Positions 34,369 to 46,434 of a stretch of DNA of 64,000 bases are shown here, one piece after another (within the stretch, counting starts at the first letter, position 1; the number at the start of each line of letters is the position of its first letter). The notes below the pieces were generated by a model. It did not search any database and had not been told where the DNA came from. It saw nothing but the letters and a program-made list of their open reading frames with translations. Position numbers and translations under genes: made by a program. The stretch comes from Cymbidium sinense (taxonomy: Eukaryota > Streptophyta > Magnoliopsida > Asparagales > Orchidaceae), in contig CM038225.1 of the NCBI GenBank assembly GCA_021442155.1, positions 82,844,925 through 82,908,924 on the forward strand, given 5' to 3'.

Positions 34369-37166
34369 ATATATATTAATTTTTCAAAGTTTTAGTGATT
34401 AAAATCCATTATTAAGCCCCGTCGGCGCCATGCGGATTGCGGACACGGCATACTTTTCACATGGTGTCATGGGATTAATTATTTAAAATTGTTCACTTCG
34501 GTTAATGTGGTGACGACGGACGTGCTTTCATCCCCACCATCCGATCTAAGATCATATGGCAGAGATTAATCCCATAGTTCATAAGGTAATAAAATGAATT
34601 AATCTAAACAAAAGATCATGACCGTCCATTCCAATCATGTGGAACGGATGGTAGATGATCTATCATCCCCCGAGCAACGGAAAGTAGAGATCGTCCACCT
34701 TCATCCTCTGCCTAATTTGAGCTCGCTAGAGCTTACAAGGATCAATCTCACACCTTCACGGGATTGATCTACAAGGATCCTACAGTTGGATTCGCACTAC
34801 ATTCACATTTCCTTTGAAAGGCCTAAAAAAATTTGGAAAATGCTTGATTTGTTGGAAAATACCACATTAGAGCTTTGGACTGGCGACTAACTGACCAAGG
34901 TAGTTTTGTCTTGGAGAGGCAAAGCTCTATTGAGAAGATGGCACCTTGATTCCTCATCAGTGGCTCTGTGGATCAACCGTCACCGAAAAACTTATTGGAG
35001 TTATGCTTGGAGGGGCTTCCAGTGCCTAAATCACTCGGGGGAAGTTTTATTTTGCCTCACTGGAGCTTGGTGAACGTGTGGGTGAAGTTAATTTGAGATT
35101 GGTTGGCATTCGATGGAGTTGAATAAAGTTGGAGCTTATCTTATCTCGGGTTAGTATTTTTCATCAAAGAGGAAGCTCAAGAGGAAGCTTTGGTAGCTCA
35201 TCTCGAGTTGTTAGGGCTCTAAGGATGCTCAATGTGATGAATTTGATCGAATTGAGGGGGTATACCCCCTCCTCCCTTAGATCAGATGGATGGGATTCCT
35301 TTGGCTTCTAGTGCCCATCCGGCCGCTACAAGTGGTCATAGGTGGCAAGGAGGTGTTGAGCTGGCTCGGTTTGAGTGGGTGAGTGAGGGAGAGTGGCTTC
35401 CATAGGAGGAGAAGTGGGAGTCCTTGGTTTCCAAGTGTCCCAATGGGAGGAGAGGGGTGAACTCACCTCCACTTGGCTCATGGCTGACCTAATCACCATT
35501 GGGTCAGGTGAGCTAGTGTCCCTCTTGCTTAGGTGGAGGCCTAAGAAGCATCCATATGGAGGAGAGTGGGTTTGACCATTCAAATGAGATATTTATCCCA
35601 TTTGGCAAGCTTTACCCATTGGGTTTGGGTTAATTCGAGTCAAGCATGGGTTGGGTTAGATTTGGACTGACCCATGGTGACCTAAGGAAAGACCATGTCA
35701 AGTTTCATTGGATTTGGGCTTGGTTTGAATGGGTTTGGCTCAATTTGACCCATGTAGGTCAAATTGGGCTAGGTTGATCAAGTTAACCAATTTGTCAAAT
35801 TGGGTCAAACCAAGGCTTGAGTTAAGTTCAAATGAGTATTTGGAATAGTTTAGTGTAATTGGTTTGGTTCAATTTGGCTAGGATTTGACCCATTTGAGTT
35901 CATATGGGTCAAATAGGTCAAGTTGACCAATTTGACCAAATTACCAAATTGGCTTAGGTTAGGCATTGGTTCATGTTCAATTGAACAATTGAACATGATT
36001 CTTGGCTTTGATTTCAATCAATTTGGATTTAGGAATGATTTAAGCCAAATTTACCCTTTAGGTCAATTTGGGCTAAATTGGTCAATTGGGTTCAATCAAG
36101 GCTTTGATCATGTTTAATGATCAATTTAGAATGAACTTGAGTCATTAGTTGCAATCAATTTAGGTTAGATTTTGATTTGACCCAATTTGGTCTTTTAGGT
36201 CAAATTGGGTCAAAGGGCCAATTGGGTTTGGTTAGATACAATTTGTGGTCAAATCATGTTCAATAGTTAATTTATGATTGATTGGAGGTATTGATTTCAA
36301 TCATTTGAGTTTATAATGGAGTTTGATTCAATTTGGTTCATATAAGCTAAGTGGGTTGATTTGGTCAAATGATCAAATTGACTTGGTTTGGCCCAATTGA
36401 TTGCAATTGATCAATTTAGGATGATCAACAATCATTGTAAGAGGTTTTGATTGGCTTGGTTCAATCTAATTTGGGTTGGATTGAGATTTAGTTCAAATGG
36501 GTCCTTAATGTCACTTTGAGTCAAGTGAGCCTAATGGGCTAATTGGATCAATTTTGGGTTGAATTGAGTTTAGTTAAGTTTAGATATTGATTTGGGATTG
36601 ATTTATAGCTTTGGTTGCAATTGATTTGATTCAAATGAATTTTGGCTTATTTAAGTATTTCAAGTCAAATGGTTTTGGTTAGGTTTGATTGAATTGATTT
36701 TTGCTTGATTGGCTTTAATTATAAATTTGATTTGGTTTGGAATGATAATTGAAGGATTGATTGATTTATGAGAAAAATAATTGAACTTGGTTTGGATTGA
36801 AGGAAAATTTGGCTAAGTTTATAAGATCAAATCATAGGCTTAGGTTTTGGTTATGATAGATCTGATTTTGGCTTGGTTGATTTGAATTTGGTTTGGGATC
36901 CAATTGGAATTGGATATATTAGTTTGAGATTGAATTTTGGCTAAAATGGAAGGCATAGATTTGGTTGGGCTATAGGCTAGGCAAGTTTCCCTAAGTTCTA
37001 AGGCATAGCCTAATCCTATGGCTAATCTTCTTAAAGTCTCTTGGCTTAAGTTAAGTGTTCACTTAGCCACTAAAAGTGTCTTATGACTAAGGAGCTCTTA
37101 GTGTCTAGAAGACTCCTAGACTTATGAGGGGAAGATTGGATCCTCACTCCAAAAGTGAGGTCAACA
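34183..37166 (-). mobile_element. Inverted 5' portion of the outer LTR
   Basis: On the minus strand this is the first ~3 kb of the long LTR. It ends on the plus strand with CTCCAAAAGTGAGGTCAACA at 37166, the reverse complement of the LTR start. It matches the region equivalent to 3426-6350 in the 5' LTR, including the GC-richer block (34420-35580) and the TTGACCC tract (about 35600-36960, here as GGGTCAA words). Its counterpart is 1-3425; about 465 bp between the two parts are missing. The open frames at 35129-35583 fall inside this non-coding block and are not supported as genes. Confidence 0.85.
34298..34376. repeat. (TA)n microsatellite
   Basis: An almost pure TA dinucleotide run with one interruption, inside the inverted LTR. 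Confidence 0.95.
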
Positions 37167-37888
<722 letters not shown>

Positions 37889-37944
37889 TTTCAAATTTAT
37901 TAAATGGAACTTGGGTTAGGATATGAACTTAAAATATAAGTATT

Positions 37945-38660
37945 CATACAAGTAAATTAATAGAATTAATAGATATTATGATTCATAGAAAGATAAATAT
38001 CTTATGTATTCAAGAAAATAAATAGATTAGGGAGAAACCTAAGGAGATTGATAATTTAGATTTTAAATTTGGTATTCAGGTAGAGTTCATACTAGAAATG
38101 GTGTAGGTGTTATTATAGATATAAGTTTGACATATAATATTATAAAAATAAGAGAATTAAAGATAGAATTATAACTTTAAAAACTATTGTTGTTGCTGAG
38201 ATTATTAATGTGATTTGGATGTATGCTCAAAAGAGAGATGTTGGAATATCTTAGAAAGATAAAATAAAAGATATCTCTTGAAGAAAAAGTATTTATTAGA
38301 GAAGATTTAAATGGACATCTTGGGAGAGTTGTAAAAGATTTTAAAAATAGTTTTGGTGGCTATGAATTTGGAATGAGTAAAGAAAAAAAGTATGATTATA
38401 TTAGATTTTTTTAGCTTACAATTTTTTACTACTAATACTTTTTTTAAGAAAAGATATGAGCATATTCTCACTTATAAGAATTGTAAAAAAAACATAAATT
38501 AATTATTTTATAATAAAAATATATTATTCATACTATAAAAGTTGTTAGGTCATTTAGGTGAAAGTTTAAGTATCCAACATTGACTATTAATTTTAGATTT
38601 TAAGACGGAGGATTGAAAGATGAAAAATAAATTAAAATATTATCCAAAGATTAGACGGGG
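37945..38660 (+). pseudogene. LINE apurinic/apyrimidinic-type endonuclease, degenerate
   Basis: Short blocks match LINE endonucleases: KINILCIQE near 38000 (the conserved Q-E box), LWYSGRVHTRNGVGVIID-like words near 38070-38120, and EDLNGHLGR at about 38301-38327 (usually GDLNGHLG, with the catalytic Asp-Asn pair kept). Stops such as TAG after ENK break the frame. In a live LINE this enzyme nicks the target DNA to start reverse transcription. Confidence 0.75.
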
Positions 38661-39199
38661 GTACTTAATGAATGCTAACAAACATATTTTATAGTAAAGT
38701 TTAAGATCATAAAATCTTGGATATTTATGAGAAAGCTAATGTTATGTAGAAAATAGTAGCAAGTGAGATAAAGCAAGTTAAGAAAATATATTTGGGAATC
38801 AAAAGGAAAAGCTCTTATGAGTAAGAAAAGTTGATGATGGGGCCAAAAATGTGCAAAAAAAATCCAAAATAAGAAGTTTGTTATAAGAATTAGTTTAAAT
38901 GTAATTAAGAGAATTGGAAAAGATATAAAGTAGTATGTATGGGGATTCAAAGAAAGCAACTTGTGATATAAAGGTTACAATATTTAGTAATTTACATAAT
39001 ATATTTGATACAAAAGAGGACAAAAGATGTATGTATAAGTTAGCCAAACAAAATGATAAAATAAATAAAGATTTGTTTCAATTGAAGTGCGTTAGTAATA
39101 AATATCAAAAAGTGTTTTTTTAAAAAAAGGATATTCAATATAGGTGGATGAGATATTTTATTAAACTTTATAATGAAGGCTATAAAATATGATTGACTT
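38661..39199 (+). other. Linker region of the LINE relic
   Basis: Continues the LINE between endonuclease and RT with no clear domain, many stops and A-rich sequence. Confidence 0.4.
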
Positions 39200-40690
39200 T
39201 AATAATCTTGGTATCTTAAATGAAACTAGAGATTTTTTTTGTGTGGTCATATTAGTAAAACTAAAGTTGGAGAGATTTTAAAAAAATGAAGTTTGAAAAA
39301 AGCAGGACATGATAATATTCCAATAGAAGTGTGAAAATGCTTAAGTGATCAAGGAATTTTTTGGCTTACTAATCTTTTTTAAATAATCTTAATGACTAAA
39401 ATGATGCTAGATGAGTTGAGAAAGAGTTTGTTAATTCTTATTTTTAAGAATAAAGGTGATGCACAAAAGTGAATAAGTTAAGAAGTATTAAGAATAATTG
39501 AGCAAGGTCACATAATACATTAAAATTATGGGAGAGAGTAATTGAGCATAGGTTATGATGTGATACAAAAGTTTCTCAAAATCAATTTGGTTTTAAATCA
39601 GGTAGGCCTACTTTAGATGTTATACTTTATTGAGAGGTTTGATGGAGAAGTATAGTGAGATTAGATAAACATATAATATTTGTTGATTTAGAAAAATATA
39701 TATGATAAAGTTCCAAGAGAAGTGCTTTGGAGAGTTCTAAAAAAGGAGTTAATATTGTTTATACTCAAGTCATTAAGGATATGTATAGTGTAGTTGTTAC
39801 TTATGTTCAAACACAAGGAGGATTGACCAAGAATTTTTCTATTTCTATTGGATTACATCAAGGTTCGACTTTAAGCCCAAAACTTTTTTGCTTTAGTTAT
39901 AGATGTTCTTATTAAACATTTATAGGAAGATACACCTTAGTGTGTATATGCTTATTATGATATTTGTTTGTTAGTAAAACTAAAGATGGAGTTCAAGAGA
40001 AACTTGAATTATGGAAGCCAACCTTACAGTCTAAAGGCTTTCATTGAGTATATCTAAAACTAAATACATAGAGTATAATATTAGTTATAAAAGATATAGT
40101 AGTGAGGTTGTGACATTGGGGGATGAAGTATCAAGTCTATTGTTCAAAGTGGTGGTGAAATAGATATGGATGTTATTAATTGAATTAAAGTTGGATGGCT
40201 AAGCGGAGGAATGCATCGGGGCTATCGTCTGATAAAAGAATCACTTAGACTTAAGGAAAATTTCATAAAATGGTGGTGAGACCTGCAATGCTTTATGGAG
40301 AAAAATGTTAGCCAACAAAAGAGAAGTATAAAATTATGTTAAGTGTTGCAGAAATGAGGATGATCAAGTAGATGTGTGGCTTAACACTTAGAGGACAAAT
40401 GTAAAACAATTATAGATGTGAAAATATTGAGTAGCTCCAGTGGTAGATAAGATTAAAGAGAGGACCATAGATGAGTTGGTCATATAAACTCTCATTCATC
40501 TTTGTTAGTAGAGTAGATGTATTAGATTCGACCTATGCTAAGAAAGGCTAAGATATCGGCTTAAAAAGACTTGGTTAGAAAAGTATTAAAATGATCTTAT
40601 ATTATTAGACTTAAATGATAATTTGACTCTTAATATGACACAATAGAGAAGAAGGATTCATGTATCGGACTCCATGTAGTGGGATAAAGG
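39200..40690 (+). pseudogene. LINE reverse transcriptase, degenerate
   Basis: Blocks in several frames fit plant RTE reverse transcriptases. These include GHDNIPIEVWKCLSDQGIFW-like words near 39310-39370, KVPREVLWRVLKK near 39710-39750, QVIKDMY and QTQGG near 39765-39825, and SIGLHQGSTLSP at about 39840-39880. Where the F-A-D-D active site is expected (about 39947-39964) the translation reads YAYYDI, so at least one catalytic Asp is lost. Downstream to the TTG tail are C-terminal blocks with many stops. Confidence 0.8.
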
Positions 40691-40706
40691 GTTGTTGTTG
40701 TTGTTC

Positions 40707-42226
40707 CATTAGATGATATATTGACCCTTCTTATGAAAGATCACTACAAGATTTAAAAAATAATAATAGAAAATTAATAAAAGTTCATCATAAATTAGTG
40801 TTTTTGTTAGATTTTCATTTGAAAATAATTGGCCAAAAAACTCATCTAAATTGTTTATCGATGCCATAAATTCGCTAGAATTTGTTTGATGAATTTTTTC
40901 CAAAAATTATTTGAGAATATTTGTCAAAATCTTTTTAGCATAATCTTTTAGAAAAGTTTTGGCAAGAAATTCATTAAGCATTTAACAGTGCTTTTTCTAC
41001 AAATAATCTGAAAAAAATGTGGATTTTTAGAATTAATTGTATCTTTCCATAACTCTCAATCATCAACACATAATTTGTAAACAACATTTGCATATTTTGT
41101 ATTAATAATTTAACATCAATGCAATCATAATGTAAGAGATTAATTGAACTTACATATAATACCAATTTCAACAAAAATATAAAATTTAATTCATTATAAT
41201 TTCAATGCTTGGCTTCACTTTTCTTTTCCTCTCATTCACTCTACCCTCACCTCATTTTATTGATGTGTGTTGTTGGCTCTCTCATTATCACATTACATTA
41301 TCAACATGTATATTTCATTAATTCTTTTTTTTTCTTTTTACTATATTGTTTCACAATTTATAATATAATTTTTGAGGTTATCCACATGAGACTCCTCTCA
41401 TGTAAATCTCTCGCTACATATATATTTATGATATATGTACTTATTGTACAAAAGATTAATATTCATTAGATTTTCATAATGTTAAATAATAAGCATTTAT
41501 ATTTATATAAACTCGATGATATCTATTGTCAATTTTCTATTGGTTAGTTTGTCTTTAATGAGTGTCCATCTATGGCTCTATAATAATAAAACTCTACAAA
41601 ATATCTACTTCCATAAAATACTTCAAAAATTAATAATACAAACAAGAATAATAAGAATATGGGAAGGTGACTTGTCTCAATAGTTAGAAGCCTAAGTTTA
41701 GTTGTTATGTTATCAATTTAGAGCATACTCCATGTTTCCTTATATGATATGCATTTAGACTATTCTTATTTTCTTCCCAATCTACATGGGTCTCACTTTA
41801 ATTGGTGAATATTAGAGAATATATAGGAAAGATAGGCTAAGACTCATCATTTAAAATTTTTCTTAGACGATCATGATGTAGGAGCAAGCAGTAAAAGCTT
41901 TTATATAAAAATTAAATAATATATTAATATTCAAAAATAATTTTTGTAATACAAATACAAAACAAATAATTGTCTTTAAATTAAATAATCATGTGGCATT
42001 TATAAACATGCCACATAATTTTTATATATTTACATATTTAGCATTTATACATTGATATTTATACTCTTAACACTCAAATCTTTAATATCACATCAAAAAT
42101 ACTACTATTATTATCTTTTTAAAAGTAAATACACCTTTTTTATGTATAGGTAAGGTATTACATATGTAAATACATTCGAACTATGTGGCATGTATATATG
42201 AACTTAGAAAATCATATATATATGAA

Positions 42227-42228
<2 letters not shown>
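40707..42228. other. AT-rich intergenic sequence, nothing recognised
   Basis: Open frames here (for example at 40709-40903 and 41209-41469) are short, hydrophobic by AT-rich composition, and show no domain. Part of it (about 42003-42150) resembles sequence near 54829-54940. Confidence 0.5.

Positions 42229-42319
<91 letters not shown>
42229..42319. repeat. Compound (TA)n(GA)n microsatellite
   Basis: About 55 nt of TA repeat followed by about 35 nt of GA repeat. Confidence 0.95.
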
Positions 42320-42320
<1 letters not shown>

Positions 42321-44266
42321 ATTAAAGGTGCTCCTTAAAATATATTTTATTTCATGCACTACATGTAAAAATACAATGAAGTGCATAATAAAACATATTA
42401 AAATAAGAAATTTGTAAGAATTGTGTAATAGATCCACACTCAATATTTAGGTTAATTAAAAGTACACAATGCAAAATATATTTCTTATATTTTTTTCTTT
42501 AAGCTCATTGTATTGTTAGTCTTCCCATATATCTAATTCAAACTCTAGTGTATATAGCATGGGAAGATGCTCATGAAAGCTTCTAAGATGGATAATAGGA
42601 GAGGGTCTATGTTTGGTAAAGATAATATCTAAGTTGCTCATTGTATGGATGATTATGTGTAAATAGACCTAAATGGGATGATCATAGTGTGAAGAATGGC
42701 TACAATTAAAAATGGTGTGGTGGGACATCGACAAAGGGAAGCAAAAAAAAAAAAAAAACTAAATCCCAATAGTGTGGTATAGGTGATAGTCATGATGACA
42801 TGGTAATTGTAATGGTAATAATATTGAGTGGAGTGAAACTTTTGTGTTCAATAATAGCCTTCCTTTTTTTTCTTACTAAGTTAGATAAAATGGATTTATA
42901 ATGAGACTCATCTCCACCATGATATGCCATTTATAAAGAGAATTAAAAAGTTACAAATTAAATTATATTATTATGTAGAAGAAATAAGAATATGAATATT
43001 AAATTAATTATAAAAGAGTGCATGAATGCTAAAAAATTTTAAAATTCTAAACTTGTATAAATTTGTTAGTCATATATATCAACACTTTTTTTATTCGATT
43101 CACTATTAGTTGCAAGTTAAATTATAATTTTAGTCAAGCTTTTCATAGCCATCCTCAACAATGTATAAGTTATTGAATTAGTATTTGTAAAGGCTTATAT
43201 AATTATGACACCATCTTTTATTGATGAGCAACTATTATTACATATTTATCATCAACGCAACCTCCTTATTCTTCAAAGACAATTAGCATGGTATACATTA
43301 ATAGTATTATGTAAAAATGAAATGATCAAAATTTTCATATATCATGCTTCTTCTTATCTTGATAATTTTATACTACTTATGGCACTTGTGTCGCTATTAG
43401 ATATGAGGCAAAAACATTCATAAATGAAGAGAAGTATATTATTGGTATTCTCTTTAGAATATTATAAGTATATTTTTAAAGAGAATTTCATAGAAGTCAC
43501 ATTCATTCTCTATATATGTGTTTGTTTAAGACATACATCGATGTTATCTATCTTATACTTTTTCTCTATGAGAATGTATAAAATTTAAATCCATTTTCTA
43601 AAAAATCAGCAAAAAATTTTATTCTCTTTAGCTTTCATGCAAGATTATCTAATTATTATTATTTAATAATATTTTAGAGATTTTAAACCTAATTATATTG
43701 TACTATATATGCAAAATGCATAAAATACAAAATTTATGTATGATTAAACCCTAAATTTTAATAATACATCTTATATATAATTTAAATCATGTTGTGAATT
43801 TTACTTTTATTTTTTATTGCTTAGAATTATATATGCAAAGTGTCCTCATGTTTATCTAAAAATAATATATTACTATTAAGTAATTAAGTAAATAATATTA
43901 TTGATAGTAAATAAAGTTATCATAAATTTACTCCAAGAAAGATCACATATCCTCAAAATTCATAAAGGCATATAATATTATAGTAATCATCTTATTATCA
44001 TTCAAATATCTTAGTATATACTTTTTTAATACTTGGCACTTGAAAAATAAGTAAGGATGATTGAAATATATTTTGGTCACTACCTCATTCATAATTATTC
44101 AACACCTTGCAACATTATAGATACTATACATGAACATCATGTTTTCAAAAATGTCTAAGTGATTTGTAGTGTTGGACCTTCCCTAATATGTTCCTAGTTG
44201 ATAAGATAGAATTTGAGTTGGATTACTTCTTCAATAATGTTCCACTTAAGAAGAGAGTTATGGTTT
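42320..44266. other. AT-rich intergenic sequence, nothing recognised
   Basis: No supported gene or element. It contains a 16-nt A run near 42745 and scattered short open frames without recognisable content. Confidence 0.5.
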
Positions 44267-45350
44267 TGTTGGCACCCTAGAGTGGTGGTTGGACATCAGC
44301 GATTTTAATTGACTTTCCTAGATTGGGGTTCTGATGCAGGGCATCATCATTACTATCATCAATGTCATTATCATAAAATTTAAATTTATGTATTCAATAA
44401 ATATTAGGCTTTTATGTTATGATTTGGGTTGAGTATTATTGGGATATATTTTATATAATGATGTTATACATTATGCTTATATATATTGGGTTATTCTTAT
44501 GTCATGGCATATATATGGATTTCATAATGGTAGGTATGGTAATGGTGGTAGGTATAGTAAGGGTAGTGGATATGGTAATGATGGTAAGTTTAATAATAGT
44601 GGTAGTGTGGTTATAATATTGTAGGTTGGAGTTTAGAGTTAGTTTGAGTATTTTGAACTCTCTATCTCTCTATAAATAAGGAGGCTCTTGTAATGTTAAG
44701 CACTTGACTTTGAAATATTTTTTTTGTTTGAGTTTCTTTCGCTCTCTTTGTGTGCTTTTATCTTAAGTGATGAATTATTGTGTAAGTTCAAAGCCCTTAA
44801 AGAGGACTTCTAAAAAAGGAATAACATTTCTACAATAATAGATTATTTTTAGAGGTTGACTTCAACTTATTCCTATCATTGTTGGTTACATTAAGAGTTT
44901 ATTTGGGGTGGCTACATCTATCTAAAAAGTAATGGTATAGCTGATGTTTAAAAAGTTGTAAAGGGTATTATATATATTTATATTTTAAAATTTAGTAGGT
45001 TTTAATAGCCACTCAACTAGGTTAGGTTGGAAAATGCAGGTTTCTCACTATAGATTCTCCAAAATGTTGCCAGAATGATATTTTCAAACAACAGATTGCA
45101 CTGCTGCACAAACGTTTAAATTTGCCTTAGATCATTCATAGCTTTTCAACTTTTTCTTTGCACTTGTGAGAATTAAATCTCTTGTGTAGTTAATATCACT
45201 TTAAGTTGAATCCTTTCAACTTCAATAAATTCTTGATATTCTGATCATGCTCAAAAGTAGTTTACACTTTTCGTTATTTTTTTTTGTAAGGATTTAAGAA
45301 TTATCAGTCAAATCAACTTCATATCATAATAAATCACTCTCATTCTGCAT
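44267..45350 (+). repeat. Putative 5' LTR of a second retrotransposon; start uncertain
   Basis: The right limit is set by a PBS at 45355 with LTR-like ends (TGCA, ATCA) just before it. A promoter-like CTCTCTATAAATAAGG stands at about 44668-44684, followed by TTGTAATG, a layout common in plant LTRs. The left end is not fixed: TGTTGGCACC at 44267 and TGTTATGATTTGGG at about 44414 are both possible. No second copy was found downstream, so the LTR call rests on the PBS and the promoter layout. Confidence 0.45.
44527..44605 (+). repeat. GGTA-rich minisatellite-like run
   Basis: Repeated words of the form GGTAGGTATGGTAATGGT cover about 80 bp inside the putative LTR. They make short Gly/Tyr/Asn-rich or Val/Met-rich frames, which have no support as proteins. 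Confidence 0.6.
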
Positions 45351-45354
45351 CATA

Positions 45355-45368
45355 TTTAGTATCAGAAC
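45355..45368 (+). promoter_or_regulatory. tRNA-iMet-type primer binding site, diverged
   Basis: TTTAGTATCAGAAC compares with the usual TGGTATCAGAGC, 10 of 12 positions in the core. It marks the start of the internal region of the second retrotransposon. Confidence 0.6.
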
Positions 45369-45769
45369 AAATACATTTCCTTGAGAACATCTTATTTGGT
45401 ATTGAGTTTCATTTTTTGAATTAACTTAATTTTATAATCCATGATTTTAAAAATAAAATAAAATAAAATAATTATTTAATTAGATCATTTACTTATTGTG
45501 TCTTTAATTTCATTGCATTACATATTAAAAAAATAAAACATTTATTTATATCAATTGTTTCAATAATACATCATTATGTCAACTCATAATAGGCATAGGT
45601 ATTAAGATCAAACATTTGATCAAAAATATAATGATTCTTATGCATTCTCTTTAGAAAAAATATAAAAGTTTACTCTAATGCACTAACAAACTTATAATGA
45701 ATTTTAAATAAGATTTGAAGCCTTAAAATAAAAAGTTTGGTAGACTAGAAGCAACCCATTAAAGACAAA

Positions 45770-46434
45770 CCCAATTAGTGAATGTCAACCTATGGAAAGG
45801 AAAGGTTATCCCACCGACTCTTTTCATCCACATTCCTCCATGAGACCCTATTATCATTCTCTAGGCCCTTGCCCTATGGATATCTTTAATAAGCATCCCG
45901 AAATATATGAGATACTTTCTCATCCACCTTATTGAATAAGACTCCAACTAAGATGAGATGATGGTTATGAGCATTAGCCTTGACATTATAAGAAGCCATT
46001 ATCTAGTAATGTTCTCCTATGATGCGCACTTCGAGAACTTGATGATGATATTATTCATAGGGTTAAAAATAATCCACTTTCTTTTGATGATTGATTTGAT
46101 CCAACGTTTTTCTTAGATTGGCTAATAGATATGGACCAATATTTTGATTGAATGCCCTTGTAGAATAAAGGCAAATCATTTTGCTTATATGAAACTAACT
46201 AGCTATGCTAAGACTTATTGAATTAACCTTGCACAAAAATTTTAATGATTAGGATAATCACCTATCACTTCTTGGGATGAAATGAAAGAAATTTTAAAGC
46301 AAAAATGTGTATCATTAAATTTCATGATCAACTGATGGATGAGATGACCACACATAAACAAAGGTCTTTTACTGTTGTTGAGTATATGTCATGTTTTAAT
46401 GAACAGATGACCCATTATGATGTTAGAGAAGATC
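45770..46434 (+). pseudogene. gag of the second Ty3/gypsy-type element, first part
   Basis: At about 46083-46141 the words FDPTFFLDWLIDMDQYFD match the N-terminal part of a plant gypsy gag, and near 46266 SWDEMKEILKQK matches the next helix. Toward the end VVEYMSCFNEQMTHYDV fits the end of the retrotransposon gag domain. Stops and frameshifts are frequent. The sequence is cut at the target ATTAT (46435-46439) by a solo LTR and resumes at 53330. Gag builds the particle that packages the RNA. No pol was found after it. Confidence 0.75.

Larger units (their letters stand above)
37945..40706 (+). mobile_element. RTE-type LINE relic with (TTG)n 3' end
   Basis: The order is an endonuclease-like part, then a non-LTR reverse transcriptase, then a 3' end of TTG repeats (about 40690-40706), which fits plant RTE-clade LINEs. 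There is no LTR. The 5' boundary is approximate because the first recognisable endonuclease words begin near 37950, close to the microsatellite. The interior is full of stops and frameshifts. No target duplication was found; microsatellite DNA on the left makes this hard to judge. Confidence 0.8.

Noticed and set aside
35129..35583. Three open frames on both strands in GC-richer DNA
   Set aside because: The segment aligns with the GC-richer part of the other LTR copies, where the frames are not kept.
40740..41180. Possible DNA transposon (repeated AATTTGT/CAAAAATT words)
   Set aside because: No terminal inverted repeats or target duplication could be identified.
42228..42443. Minus-strand open frame with Ser-Leu and Tyr-Ile runs
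   Set aside because: Produced by the (TA)n(GA)n microsatellite.
44419..44624. Gly/Tyr-rich or Val/Met-rich open frames
   Set aside because: They are translations of a GGTA-rich simple repeat in a putative LTR.
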